NCBI GenBank assembly: GCA_902547295.1
Contig: CACCNJ010000004.1
Coordinates: forward strand, 23,902-87,901
From: an uncultured SAR86 cluster bacterium
GTDB lineage: Bacteria; Pseudomonadota; Gammaproteobacteria; Magnimaribacterales; D2472
Direction: 5' to 3'
Length of the DNA stretch: 64,000 nucleotides
Part shown: in pieces, positions 27,059-36,036 of the stretch
How positions within the stretch are numbered: the first letter of the stretch is position 1
Layout: each line of letters begins with the position of its first letter
Notes under the pieces: model-generated
Seen by the model: the letters and a program-made list of their open reading frames with translations, nothing else
Told to the model about the DNA's origin: nothing
The model's database searches: none
Translations under genes and position numbers: made by a program

Positions 27059-28312
27059 ATGCCTTACAAGAAAATAAAAGTCCCAAAAAAAGGCTCTAAA
27101 ATTACCTTCGAGAATGGGAAGATTAACATCCCTGATAATCCTATCATTCCTTACATTGAGGGTGACGGAATTGGTGTTGATATAACACCGCCAATGATAA
27201 ATGTTGTAAATGAAGCTGTAAAAATAGCTTATAAAGATAAAAAGAAAATTGAATGGATGGAGGTATATTGTGGAGAGAAAGCTACTCAAGTTTATTCAAA
27301 AGACACATGGCTACCTGATGAGACTATAGATGCATTAAAAGAATTTGTTGTAAGCATCAAAGGTCCTTTAACAACTCCAGTAGGTGGTGGAATAAGATCA
27401 TTAAACGTTTCGTTGAGACAAATATTAGATTTATATGTGTGTTTAAGACCAATTAGATATTTTGATGGTGTTCCTTCGCCAGTAAAAAGACCTCAAGACG
27501 TAGATATGGTTATATTTAGAGAAAATTCAGAAGATATATATTGTGGTGTAGAGTTTGAGGGAAATTCAAAAGAAGCAAAGAGTTTGGTTAAAACACTTAA
27601 AACAAGATTTGATGTTTCAAAAATTAGATTTGATGAGAATGTGGGCATAGGTGTTAAACCAATATCTAAAAGTGGAACCTCAAGACTTGTAAAAAAAGCA
27701 ATAGACTATGCTATTGATAATAATCGTTCATCAGTAACCCTAGTTCATAAAGGTAATATTATGAAATACACCGAAGGTGCATTTAGAGATTGGGGATATG
27801 AATTAGCAAAAAATGAATACGGTGGCATTGAAATTGACGATGGGCCATGGCAGGAGATTGTTAATCCAAATAATGGTAAAAAAATCGTAATTAAAGATGT
27901 AATTTGTGATGCATTTCTTCAGCAAATATTATTAAGACCTACTGAATATGATGTCATAGCAACAATGAATCTTAATGGCGACTATATATCTGATGCTTTG
28001 GCTGCAATGGTAGGTGGAATTGGTATAGCGCCAGGAGCAAATATATCTGATGAATATGCAGTTTTTGAAGCCACTCATGGAACCGCACCGAAATATGCTG
28101 GACAAAATAAAGTAAATCCAGGAAGTCTTATTCTTTCTGCAGAGATGATGTTAAGACATATGGGTTGGATAGAAGCAGCAGATTTAATTATGTCGTCAAT
28201 GGACAGAGCAATTGGTGCAAAAAAGGTAACCTATGATTTTGCAAGAATGATGAGTGATGCAGATCTTGTTTCTTCATCAGGATTTGCAGATGAGATGATC
28301 AAAAGAATGTAA
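27059..28312 (+). CDS. icd: Isocitrate dehydrogenase (NADP+)
   Basis: This TCA-cycle enzyme makes 2-oxoglutarate from isocitrate. The 417 aa align with E. coli Icd in length and blocks: [17 protein letters not shown] near the start, [13 protein letters not shown] containing the regulatory serine (Ser113 in E. coli), [14 protein letters not shown], and the C-terminal [12 protein letters not shown]. The phosphorylatable serine is present, but no aceK is seen here. The stop overlaps the clpS start by 1 bp (TAATG), so icd, clpS and clpA probably share a transcript. Confidence 0.97.
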   Translation: MPYKKIKVPKKGSKITFENGKINIPDNPIIPYIEGDGIGVDITPPMINVVNEAVKIAYKDKKKIEWMEVYCGEKATQVYSKDTWLPDETIDALKEFVVSIKGPLTTPVGGGIRSLNVSLRQILDLYVCLRPIRYFDGVPSPVKRPQDVDMVIFRENSEDIYCGVEFEGNSKEAKSLVKTLKTRFDVSKIRFDENVGIGVKPISKSGTSRLVKKAIDYAIDNNRSSVTLVHKGNIMKYTEGAFRDWGYELAKNEYGGIEIDDGPWQEIVNPNNGKKIVIKDVICDAFLQQILLRPTEYDVIATMNLNGDYISDALAAMVGGIGIAPGANISDEYAVFEATHGTAPKYAGQNKVNPGSLILSAEMMLRHMGWIEAADLIMSSMDRAIGAKKVTYDFARMMSDADLVSSSGFADEMIKRM

Positions 28313-28656
28313 TGTTTAAGTTATCTCAGGATAATGACAATGACTCAACTTCATCAGATCTTGGGGCGGTTGTTCTTGAAAAAGAACCTGAAGTCAAAGA
28401 ACCACCATCATACCAAGTAGTCCTAATTAATGATGACTATACTCCTATGGAGTTTGTTGTTTTTGTTCTTCAAACTGTATTTGGACATACTCATCAAAAA
28501 TCTACAGAAATAATGATGACAGTTCATACAAAAGGTAAGGGTGTTTGTGGTATATTCTCTAAAGAGATCGCTGAAATGATGTCATATGAAGTCAACACTA
28601 TGGCAAAAGATCATGGACATCCTCTTTTAAGTGAAATAGAACCTTTAACAGATTAA
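28312..28656 (+). CDS. clpS: ClpAP adaptor ClpS
   Basis: ClpS delivers N-degron substrates to ClpAP. It has 114 aa with the core YQVVLINDDYTPMEFVVFVL, which carries the ClpA-contact and N-end-binding residues, then MMTVHTKGKGVCGIFSKEIAE. The N-terminal 35 residues are an acidic flexible tail. It overlaps icd by 1 bp, and clpA begins 3 bp after its stop, the classic clpS-clpA arrangement. Confidence 0.97.
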   Translation: MFKLSQDNDNDSTSSDLGAVVLEKEPEVKEPPSYQVVLINDDYTPMEFVVFVLQTVFGHTHQKSTEIMMTVHTKGKGVCGIFSKEIAEMMSYEVNTMAKDHGHPLLSEIEPLTD

Positions 28657-28659
28657 TAA

Positions 28660-30897
28660 ATGTTTAGTAAAGAATTAGAATTATCTATAGCAGCGTTATT
28701 TGATAAAGCTCATGAGGCTAATATTCAATATATTACTGTTGAGCATTTGTTATTAATGATAATGAGCGATTTTGATGTTAAAGAGTTTTTTAAATCTAAA
28801 GGAATTAGTATTGACTCACTTAAAGATGATTTAAATAATCATTTAAATAAAAATGTTGTATCAAAAATTGACCAACAAAAACCTGTACAACCAACACTAG
28901 GTTTTCAAAGAGTTCTTCAAAGAGCTGTATTCCATATCCAATCATCAGGCAAAGGAGTTGTTAAACCAATTAATATTCTAGTTGCTATTTTTTCTGAAAA
29001 AGAATCACATTCTGTCTTTTTGCTCAACAAATATAAATTGAGCAGACTTGATGTGGTTACTTATTTATCACATGGTCCTAAAACTTCATCAGTAGATAAT
29101 AAGACTGTTGAAAATGATCCATCGGATGAAAAAGAATTATCTTCTGAAAATGAATTTTTAATTAACCTAAATAATTTAGTATCAAATAATAAAATAGATA
29201 AAATCATTGGTAGAAAAAAAGAAATTGAAAGGTTAGTTCAAATATTATCAAGAAGAAATAAAAATAATCCATTACTAGTTGGTGAATCTGGTGTTGGAAA
29301 AACAGCTATTGCAGAGGGTTTGGCATATTTAATTTCAAAAAAAGAAGTGCCATCAATAATGGAAAATAATGTTGTTTATTCATTAGATATAGCAGCTTTA
29401 ATAGCTGGAACTAAATATAGAGGTGATTTTGAAAAACGTTTAAAACAAGTTTTATCGTTTTTATCTAAACAAGATAATCCAATATTATTTATTGATGAAA
29501 TACACACTATTATCGGAGCGGGATCCGCATCAGGTGGCTCATTAGATGTATCAAATTTGCTCAAGCCTGCACTAGGAAAGGGTGAAATTAGATGTATTGG
29601 CTCAACAACTTTTCAAGAATATAGAGGAATATTTAATCAAAACCAGGCTTTATCTCGAAGATTTCAAAAAATTGATGTCGTCGAACCCAATTTTGATGAA
29701 TGTGAAGAAATTCTATATGGAATTAAGGATGTTTATGAGGAATATCATGACGTTAAATATACCGATGAAGCTATCAAATCATCTATTGAACTCTCTTCAA
29801 AATATATAAATGATAGATTCTTACCAGATAAAGCTATAGATGTAATTGATGAAACAGGTGCATTATTAAATATCAATAGAAAAAATGATAAAACAATTAA
29901 AGTCTCAAAAAATGATATTGAAATGACCATATCAAAAATTACTAAAATACCAGAACAAACGATCACAACCAGCGATAAAAAAGATCTTAAGAATTTAGAA
30001 GAAAATTTAAAAAGAGTTATTTTTGGTCAAGATAAGGCAGTTGAGACATTATCTAATGCTATAAAGTTATCAAGGGTAGGTCTCAGAGATGAAAATAAGA
30101 CTATTGGTTCATTTTTGTTTACAGGCCCAACTGGAGTAGGTAAAACAGAAATATCTAAACAATTATCTGAAATACTTGGTATTGATCTTGTTAGATTTGA
30201 TATGAGTGAATATATGGAAAGACATACTGTATCTCGATTAATAGGAGCTCCTCCAGGCTATGTCGGCTTTGATCAAGGCGGACTTTTAACAGAAGCAATA
30301 GTAAAGTCACCTCATTGTGTTCTGTTGTTAGATGAAATTGAAAAAGCTCATCCGGATATTTTCAATATACTTCTACAAGTAATGGATGCTGGTCAATTAA
30401 CTGATAACAATGGCCGTAAATCAGATTTTAGAAATGTAATATTAATAATGACGACAAATATTGGTGCTGAACTTTTAAGTAAGAGAAATATTGGTTTTGC
30501 AGAATCATCTAATGAATCAGATGCGATGAATTCTCTTAAAAGATTATTTTCACCTGAGTTTAGAAATAGACTAGATGAAACAATACAATTTAATTACTTA
30601 GATAAGAGTGTCATTCTATCAATTGTTGATAAGTTTCTTACAAAACTTCAAGCACAACTCGATAAAAGAAATGTTGAAATACAAGTCTCGAAAAAAGTTA
30701 TTGAATGGATTGCTGAAAATGGATATGACAAAGAAATGGGTGCAAGACCTATGGAGAGGTTTATATCTCAAAACATTAAAAAACCTCTTGTAGATAAATT
30801 ATTATTTGGAAATCTTAAAAGTGGTGGGTTAATTAAATTAGATATTGTAAAGGGTAAGTTAAAATTTACCGATGCTAAGACAAAGGTAAAAGCCTAA
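28660..30897 (+). CDS. clpA: ATP-dependent Clp protease ATP-binding subunit ClpA
   Basis: ClpA is the AAA+ unfoldase feeding ClpP. The 745 aa carry an N-domain (to about 145), a first AAA module with GESGVGKTAIAEGLA and a second with GPTGVGKTEISKQL. The IGF loop for ClpP docking is in RNIGFAESSNES. The C-terminal D2-small domain ends DKEMGARPMERFI and following. The neighbour clpS and convergent infA (1 bp between stops) match the common gammaproteobacterial cluster. Confidence 0.97.
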   Translation: MFSKELELSIAALFDKAHEANIQYITVEHLLLMIMSDFDVKEFFKSKGISIDSLKDDLNNHLNKNVVSKIDQQKPVQPTLGFQRVLQRAVFHIQSSGKGVVKPINILVAIFSEKESHSVFLLNKYKLSRLDVVTYLSHGPKTSSVDNKTVENDPSDEKELSSENEFLINLNNLVSNNKIDKIIGRKKEIERLVQILSRRNKNNPLLVGESGVGKTAIAEGLAYLISKKEVPSIMENNVVYSLDIAALIAGTKYRGDFEKRLKQVLSFLSKQDNPILFIDEIHTIIGAGSASGGSLDVSNLLKPALGKGEIRCIGSTTFQEYRGIFNQNQALSRRFQKIDVVEPNFDECEEILYGIKDVYEEYHDVKYTDEAIKSSIELSSKYINDRFLPDKAIDVIDETGALLNINRKNDKTIKVSKNDIEMTISKITKIPEQTITTSDKKDLKNLEENLKRVIFGQDKAVETLSNAIKLSRVGLRDENKTIGSFLFTGPTGVGKTEISKQLSEILGIDLVRFDMSEYMERHTVSRLIGAPPGYVGFDQGGLLTEAIVKSPHCVLLLDEIEKAHPDIFNILLQVMDAGQLTDNNGRKSDFRNVILIMTTNIGAELLSKRNIGFAESSNESDAMNSLKRLFSPEFRNRLDETIQFNYLDKSVILSIVDKFLTKLQAQLDKRNVEIQVSKKVIEWIAENGYDKEMGARPMERFISQNIKKPLVDKLLFGNLKSGGLIKLDIVKGKLKFTDAKTKVKA

Positions 30898-30898
30898 A

Positions 30899-31117
30899 TT
30901 ATCTGCCTCTAAAAGTTATTCTTCCAACAGTCAAATCGTAAGGCGTCATTTCAACTTTTACTTTGTCACCAGTAAGAATTCTAATATAGTGTTTTCTCAT
31001 TTTCCCAGAGATATGAGCAGTGATAATATGACCATTCTCTAACTTTACTTTGAATTTAGTATTGGGAAGCGTTTCAATAACTTCTCCTTCAAATTCTAAC
31101 TGATCTTCTTTTGACAT
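30899..31117 (-). CDS. infA: Translation initiation factor IF-1
   Basis: IF-1 binds the A site of the 30S subunit during initiation. It is 72 aa, the exact family length, with the OB-fold sequence [21 protein letters not shown] and the C-terminal [12 protein letters not shown]. It converges on clpA. The ATG has no Shine-Dalgarno, and a TAGAAT hexamer sits 6 nt upstream, suggesting a leaderless message. That would be notable for an initiation factor gene. Confidence 0.97.
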   Translation of the reverse strand: MSKEDQLEFEGEVIETLPNTKFKVKLENGHIITAHISGKMRKHYIRILTGDKVKVEMTPYDLTVGRITFRGR

Positions 31118-31123
31118 GTGTGT

Positions 31124-31129
31124 ATTCTA
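31124..31129 (-). promoter_or_regulatory. -10 hexamer immediately upstream of infA
   Basis: Read on the minus strand, TAGAAT ends 6 nt before the infA ATG, so the predicted start point is at the start codon. No clear -35 is seen. Confidence 0.42.
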
Positions 31130-31160
31130 CACTATAAGAATATCTTGTTATTACTTATCT

Positions 31161-31559
31161 TTATCTATTTTTAAATAGAAAAATAAAAGAAACTGATTGA
31201 ATAATACCAATAATAATAAATACAAATATATTTGCCGGTATACCAAAAGGATTTGGTTCTTCTATACCTTCACCAATTGAAACGCCACCATAAAGTGACA
31301 TTGTAAATATTGCTGAAAAAAAACCTAACACAATACATGAACTAAGTAGTGCTGGTAATAATAAATAATTACTTGCCCATAATAGATATAAACCTATTAC
31401 CGCTATGAATATGTTTGTTGATAATCTCCATACCTCATGAACTCTTGAATGAGCATCCCAATCTGGATTTAGTAAATGTGTGTGTCCAGTATCAACAATT
31501 AATGGGAGCATAGTCCCTAATATTAAACAAATTGTAGTTAAATACTTACTAGTCTTCAT
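31161..31559 (-). CDS. Four-helix membrane protein of unknown function
   Basis: I do not recognise this 132-aa protein with certainty. It has four hydrophobic segments: residues 8-24, 50-66, about 68-88 and 109-129. The first loop has a polar patch (DTGHTHLLNPDWDAHSRVHEVWR) rich in histidine and tryptophan that recalls small DUF6640-like membrane proteins. It overlaps the end of the FAH-family gene by 11 bp and is transcribed in the same direction, so it may belong to that operon. Confidence 0.7.
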   Translation of the reverse strand: MKTSKYLTTICLILGTMLPLIVDTGHTHLLNPDWDAHSRVHEVWRLSTNIFIAVIGLYLLWASNYLLLPALLSSCIVLGFFSAIFTMSLYGGVSIGEGIEEPNPFGIPANIFVFIIIGIIQSVSFIFLFKNR

Positions 31560-32454
31560 CTGAGGGTATTCTAGATTTTATAAACTCAGGAAGATGATCA
31601 GCATTAGAATGTTCCTTCACTTTTACACATTTATTTTCTAGTGTTCCAATTCCTTCAATCGAGGTTTTTAATATATCTCCATCCTTTAGGAATTTACCTT
31701 GTGTTCCTCCCACACCTGCTGGCGTTCCAGTAAATATGAGATCTCCTACGTTTAACGTAATAAATTCTGAAATGTATGAAATTAAATAAGGTATATCAAA
31801 TATTAGATCATCAGTGTTTGAGTCTTGACGTTTTTCATCGTTTACCCAGCACTCAATTTTTAATGATTCTTTGTTTTTTAGTTCATCTGTAGAGACAATA
31901 TATGGTCCTATAGGCCCAAATGTATCAAATGATTTTCCTAAACTGAATTGAGGAGGGGCAGCATGAAACTGCACAGCTCGATCTGATATATCTTGTCCCA
32001 CAGTAAGACCTGCAACATGATCCCATGCGTTATCTTTTGATATATCTTTACCACCTTTACCTATTACAAATACCAATTCAGCTTCGTAATCAACTAAATC
32101 ACTCTTCATCTCTATATTTGAACTTGGTCCACTTAAACAAGTAGAAAGTCTTGTAAATATTAAAGGAAATTGAGGTATTTCCATATTTGATTCTTCAGCA
32201 TGCGCTTTATAGTTCAAGCCAACGGCAAAAACATTGTTTGGTACAACAGGGGGGTCTAAAGAAACATCATTTAAACTCCCATTTGGTTTAAATTCATCAA
32301 GTTTAGAATTTAAGATACTTAACTTTTCAGATGATGCTAAAGCCTCAATAGAATTGGATGAAACTTCACCATTTGATATTGTTTCTATATCAAAATAATC
32401 ATTATCATTTATTAAAACAGCTTTATTATTAATACTACCTAACTTAAAACCCAT
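31549..32454 (-). CDS. Fumarylacetoacetate hydrolase (FAH) family protein
   Basis: FAH-fold proteins hydrolyse or decarboxylate ring-cleavage products of aromatic pathways. The 301-aa protein shows NNVFAVGLNYKAHAEESN, the metal-binding E124-x-E126 in VDYEAELVFVIG, the aspartate region GLTVGQDISDRAVQ and the C-terminal LIFTGTPAGVGG. I choose ATG 32454 over GTG 32460 because GGAG lies 8 nt upstream of it. It is divergent from the TonB receptor, and a perfect palindrome (32480-32493) lies across its promoter. Its position suggests it processes a cleavage product in the local catabolic island. Confidence 0.88.
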   Translation of the reverse strand: MGFKLGSINNKAVLINDNDYFDIETISNGEVSSNSIEALASSEKLSILNSKLDEFKPNGSLNDVSLDPPVVPNNVFAVGLNYKAHAEESNMEIPQFPLIFTRLSTCLSGPSSNIEMKSDLVDYEAELVFVIGKGGKDISKDNAWDHVAGLTVGQDISDRAVQFHAAPPQFSLGKSFDTFGPIGPYIVSTDELKNKESLKIECWVNDEKRQDSNTDDLIFDIPYLISYISEFITLNVGDLIFTGTPAGVGGTQGKFLKDGDILKTSIEGIGTLENKCVKVKEHSNADHLPEFIKSRIPSDED

Positions 32455-32479
32455 AAACACCTCTCCACAATCAAATTCT

Positions 32480-32493
32480 TAGTCAGATGACTA
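32480..32493. promoter_or_regulatory. Candidate TetR operator, site C
   Basis: TAGTCA-GA-TGACTA is a perfect 6-bp inverted repeat with a 2-bp spacer. On the minus strand a TATACT -10 box (32498-32493) for the FAH gene abuts it, so a bound repressor would cover the start point. The same half-site pattern occurs at 42426-42439 and 43006-43019. Confidence 0.55.
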
Positions 32494-32615
32494 GTATATA
32501 TATTTTAATTAATATTTAAAGCTCTAAAATTAATACTTTCTGATCAAAATATTTATACCATTAGCTAAAAGCATTAGTTTAATCAACATTCTCTTAATAT
32601 ATCAAAATTATATAT

Positions 32616-32662
32616 TTGAAAAAAATATATAATTTAATTAAACTAAACTAACCAAACGGTTA
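32616..32662 (+). promoter_or_regulatory. TonB receptor promoter with operator-like palindrome (site D)
   Basis: TTGAAA (32616-32621), a 17-bp spacer and TAAACT (32639-32644) form a plausible promoter. Immediately downstream, TAACC-AAAC-GGTTA (32649-32662) is an inverted repeat over the expected start point. Its arms resemble the right half-site (TGGTTA) of the element before mmsA. A strong GGGGAG Shine-Dalgarno at 32675-32680 precedes the ATG. Confidence 0.45.
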
Positions 32663-32685
32663 AAACAAATTTTTGGGGAGAAAAT

Positions 32686-35070
32686 ATGTACAAATTATTA
32701 CTTAAATCGACGTTTATTATATCTATTTCATTTATGCCTTTTTATGCTTTCTCACAAGATAGCTCTGGTATTGAAGAGGTTGTAGTTACTGCAGAGAAGA
32801 GAGAACAAAACCTTCAAGATGTTCCGTCATCAATTACTGCTATTTCTGATACTGAAATTGAAAGAGCTACTTATCAAAATATGTTTGATTTACAGACATC
32901 TGTTCCAAGTCTAGTTGTTGGTTCAGCTGGTGCTTCGAGACCTTTCTTGTTTATAAGAGGTGTAGGTAGTAGAAAATTTGATCCAGGAACAGAAGGTGCA
33001 GTTGGTGTATTTGTAGATGAGATCTATAACACTAGATTCACTAATCAAATGATGGATATTGTTGATTTAGAAAGAGTTGAAGTCTTAAAAGGTCCACAAG
33101 GAACTCTTTATGGAAGAAACACTATTGGCGGTGCAATTTCTCTTTATACTAAAAAACCAACGCAAGAGACTGAAGGTAAAATTAAACTTGGTTTTGGTGA
33201 TGAAGGTTATAGTAAATTAGCTGCGACATATTCAGGTGGCCTAACAGATACAATGGTAGGAAGAATAACTTTCTCATCAAAAACTGATGATGGAAGTAGT
33301 ACTCATAAAGCAACTGGTAAAAATAATGGGGGAGATAGTGATGCTTTGAGACTTTCTTTAATCAAAGAAATGAATAATGGTTCTGAGCTTTCATTTACCT
33401 ATCAAGATACTTCATATGAATCTTCAGCACATTTAGCAGAGGCATTTTTAGAGTGTGGTCCAACTATTGATCCTAATGGATCTCCAAACTTTATGTCTGT
33501 TGCATATTTCAGAGTAGGTGCAGCCGCGTCTCAACTTGCAGCCGCTGGTATCATGCCAAATGATTGTTACTCAACAGGTCATTTATTACCTTTCTTCCCG
33601 GCAGGTCCAAGAGCAGGTCAAATTAATGCAGCTGCATTACCAGTAATTGGTGCTGATATTGTTCAAAATATGATTCGAGCTGATGTAGCTGATGGCCCAA
33701 GAATTATAGATAATGATCATCCTGGTTTTAATAATATTGAGACATCGCTGATGTCTTTAAAATATGTAACTGATTTATCTGACACATTGACATTGACTGG
33801 TATATTTTCAACAACTGATGTGGAGAATCAATCTAGTTTAGATTTCGATGCAACATCCAGAAATTCTGTAGTGAATTATGTCGATGAAGAATCAGAACAA
33901 ACATCTACCGAAATTAGATTAAATTATAACGGCGATAGATTTAACTGGGTTGGTGGTATATATCTTCTAGATGATGATATTTACAGAAATGATAACTTTA
34001 CTTCTAACATAGAGTCCACATTTGGAATTGTTCAAATTATGCAAATGATGGCTGGTATGACACCTGTTGCCTCTGATAATATGCAAACCTCAAACGCTAA
34101 TGTTACTTCAGAAGCAATTTATTGGCAGGGCACATATGCAGTTAATGACAAACTTAATGCAACACTTGGCGTAAGAAAAAGTGATGATGAAAGTGATTAT
34201 AGTATTGCTGTAGCAACAACATCACCTGGTATTCCTTTTGTTCAGGTACCAGGCGAATGGTCTGAAGTTTTAACATTTGGCTCGACAGATCCAAAGTTTG
34301 TTTTGGATTACACATTTAACAATAATTCAATGGCATATATTTCATTTGCATCTGGCTATAAAAGTGGAGGATTCTCATTTGCAACATGGGCTGAATCTGA
34401 GTCAAGAGGCGGTTTTACTGAAGAAGAATTAGATTCTACCGAAATTGGCTACAAATTTAAGTCTGCTGATAATAGACTTGTTGCAAATTTCGCTTATTAC
34501 GAGTATGACTACACCGATCAACAACAACAAATTATTGTAGTTACTCGATCTGGTTCATTAGCTGGTAAAACGTTTAATGCTGGACAGTCAGAAATGACAG
34601 GCTGGGAATTAGAAACAAAGTATGCGATAACTGATAATACTCAAGTTGATTTTAATTATTATTCTGCTGATACTGAATTTAAATCTTTTGAACTTGCTAC
34701 AACTGTACCGCCTTTAAGTTTTACTGGTAATCAAATGAATTATTCTCCAGAAAGTGCATACAATATTGCTCTTACAACTACTTCAAATGATGGTTCTGGA
34801 GTTTTACGACTTGCATATTCATTCAAAGACGAATTTTTCATGGATCCTAGTAATAGATATATCAGTCTTCAAGATAGATATGGCATATATAACATGAGCT
34901 ATACCAAGTACTTAACTGATAATTGGACAGTAAAAGCGTTCTGTACAAACTGTACTGATGTTATTTATAAAACACAAGTTACTACATTTGCAGTGCCATA
35001 TGGTGGTGGTGGTAGAAATTATTATGCAAATGGAAGACGGGTAGGGATAGAGATTACTCGTAATTTTTAA
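32686..35070 (+). CDS. TonB-dependent outer-membrane receptor
   Basis: This is a 22-strand-type receptor importing a substrate too large or scarce for porins. It has 794 aa. A signal peptide ends near residue 24 (FMPFYAFSQD), followed by a TonB box-like EEVVVTAEKR. The plug carries VFVDEIYNTR and LKGPQGTLYGRNTIGGAI. The barrel ends in the usual terminal phenylalanine (GRRVGIEITRNF). The type resembles SAR86 and sphingomonad receptors for organic substrates rather than a clear siderophore receptor. Its divergent partner is a FAH hydrolase, and candidate operators flank the promoter, so I infer uptake of the island's aromatic substrate. A tandem terminator follows. Confidence 0.93.
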   Translation: MYKLLLKSTFIISISFMPFYAFSQDSSGIEEVVVTAEKREQNLQDVPSSITAISDTEIERATYQNMFDLQTSVPSLVVGSAGASRPFLFIRGVGSRKFDPGTEGAVGVFVDEIYNTRFTNQMMDIVDLERVEVLKGPQGTLYGRNTIGGAISLYTKKPTQETEGKIKLGFGDEGYSKLAATYSGGLTDTMVGRITFSSKTDDGSSTHKATGKNNGGDSDALRLSLIKEMNNGSELSFTYQDTSYESSAHLAEAFLECGPTIDPNGSPNFMSVAYFRVGAAASQLAAAGIMPNDCYSTGHLLPFFPAGPRAGQINAAALPVIGADIVQNMIRADVADGPRIIDNDHPGFNNIETSLMSLKYVTDLSDTLTLTGIFSTTDVENQSSLDFDATSRNSVVNYVDEESEQTSTEIRLNYNGDRFNWVGGIYLLDDDIYRNDNFTSNIESTFGIVQIMQMMAGMTPVASDNMQTSNANVTSEAIYWQGTYAVNDKLNATLGVRKSDDESDYSIAVATTSPGIPFVQVPGEWSEVLTFGSTDPKFVLDYTFNNNSMAYISFASGYKSGGFSFATWAESESRGGFTEEELDSTEIGYKFKSADNRLVANFAYYEYDYTDQQQQIIVVTRSGSLAGKTFNAGQSEMTGWELETKYAITDNTQVDFNYYSADTEFKSFELATTVPPLSFTGNQMNYSPESAYNIALTTTSNDGSGVLRLAYSFKDEFFMDPSNRYISLQDRYGIYNMSYTKYLTDNWTVKAFCTNCTDVIYKTQVTTFAVPYGGGGRNYYANGRRVGIEITRNF

Positions 35071-35076
35071 TTTTAT

Positions 35077-35125
35077 AGCCCTCTCTTAGGAGAGGGTTTA
35101 TATCTTACATAAAGATATAATTTTT
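35077..35125 (+). terminator. Tandem terminator after the TonB receptor gene
   Basis: Hairpin 1 has a 7-bp perfect stem CCCTCTC/GAGAGGG (35079-35096) with a TTAG loop. Hairpin 2 has a 9-bp perfect stem (35098-35106 with 35112-35120) around ACATA, followed by T5. The downstream TATAAT at 35125-35130 could be the -10 box of the next operon. Confidence 0.75.
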
Positions 35126-35174
35126 ATAATTTATTATATAAATATTAAGACTTATATTAATGATTGGTAATTAA

Positions 35175-36026
35175 ATGAATAACTATGTTTTATATGGATA
35201 TGGTGAGTCTGTTGCATCTAATGTTGTAAGACTTGCCTTAGCAGAAAAAAATATATCTTACGACTACAAATTATTATATCTAGAATCAAGAGGTGATCAT
35301 CTTAAGGCTGATTATAAAAAGTTAAATCCAAAGACTCTTCTTCCAACACTTACTGTGAATGAAAAGCCAATATCTGAAAGTATTGATATTATGAGATTTA
35401 TTGATAATGAACATACTGATCAGGGCTCAACATTATTTCCAAAAAATCAAGATGAAGAATTTGATAATTTATTAGATTACTTATTTCTTGATGACACAAA
35501 AGAATTAGGTGAAACATTTGGAACAACTGGTGGAGGTATATCGGTTCCTGTTCTTGCTAAGTTGTTATGCAAAAGATCTTTTTTTTCAGTTTTATGGGAT
35601 TATTTAAAAAATCACGGAGTTAGCAAAAGAAAATTTATTTTTGTTATGGTTAGATATTTTGGCGGACCACCTCCAGGCCTATATGAGAAAATGATGTACT
35701 TTTTAGCTAAACATTTGGTCTACACAGAAAATTACTTAAATCATGGAAAAACTTATATATATGGTAATGATTACACTGCAGCTGATTGCCTTTTAACACC
35801 ATTATTACACAGAGTTAATGAGATGAGATTTCATGGTGTGTTTGATGGTAGTAAATTTCCTAACTTATCAAGATATTGGGATACCATATCTAATAGACCA
35901 AGTTATAAGGAAGCAATTATTAATTATGAAACTGGTGAATGGAAACCAGTATTAGAGGACTTATACGGTGATGGGCCTAACTTGTATAATGATTTATTAT
36001 GGTCTGAAATAGAAAAAATTAGATAG
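35175..36026 (+). CDS. Glutathione S-transferase-like protein
   Basis: This 283-aa protein has an N-terminal thioredoxin-fold GST domain (YGYGESVASNVVRLALAEKNISYDY, then ISESIDIMRFID with the usual glutathione-contact Glu-Ser pair). An all-helical C-terminal domain has the NDYTAADCLLTPLLHR motif. GSTs in ring-cleavage operons often act as isomerases or dehalogenases, and that role is possible here. It is longer than the usual 200-220 aa because of an insertion around residues 110-170. It starts a three-gene operon with the extradiol-type dioxygenase (10 bp downstream) and the RutE-like gene. Confidence 0.82.
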   Translation: MNNYVLYGYGESVASNVVRLALAEKNISYDYKLLYLESRGDHLKADYKKLNPKTLLPTLTVNEKPISESIDIMRFIDNEHTDQGSTLFPKNQDEEFDNLLDYLFLDDTKELGETFGTTGGGISVPVLAKLLCKRSFFSVLWDYLKNHGVSKRKFIFVMVRYFGGPPPGLYEKMMYFLAKHLVYTENYLNHGKTYIYGNDYTAADCLLTPLLHRVNEMRFHGVFDGSKFPNLSRYWDTISNRPSYKEAIINYETGEWKPVLEDLYGDGPNLYNDLLWSEIEKIR

Positions 36027-36036
36027 GAGATTATTT

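Noticed and set aside
26990..27289. Minus-strand open frame of 99 codons over the start of icd
   Set aside because: Lies antisense to the conserved icd N-terminus, has no ribosome site, and its composition is that of an antisense shadow.
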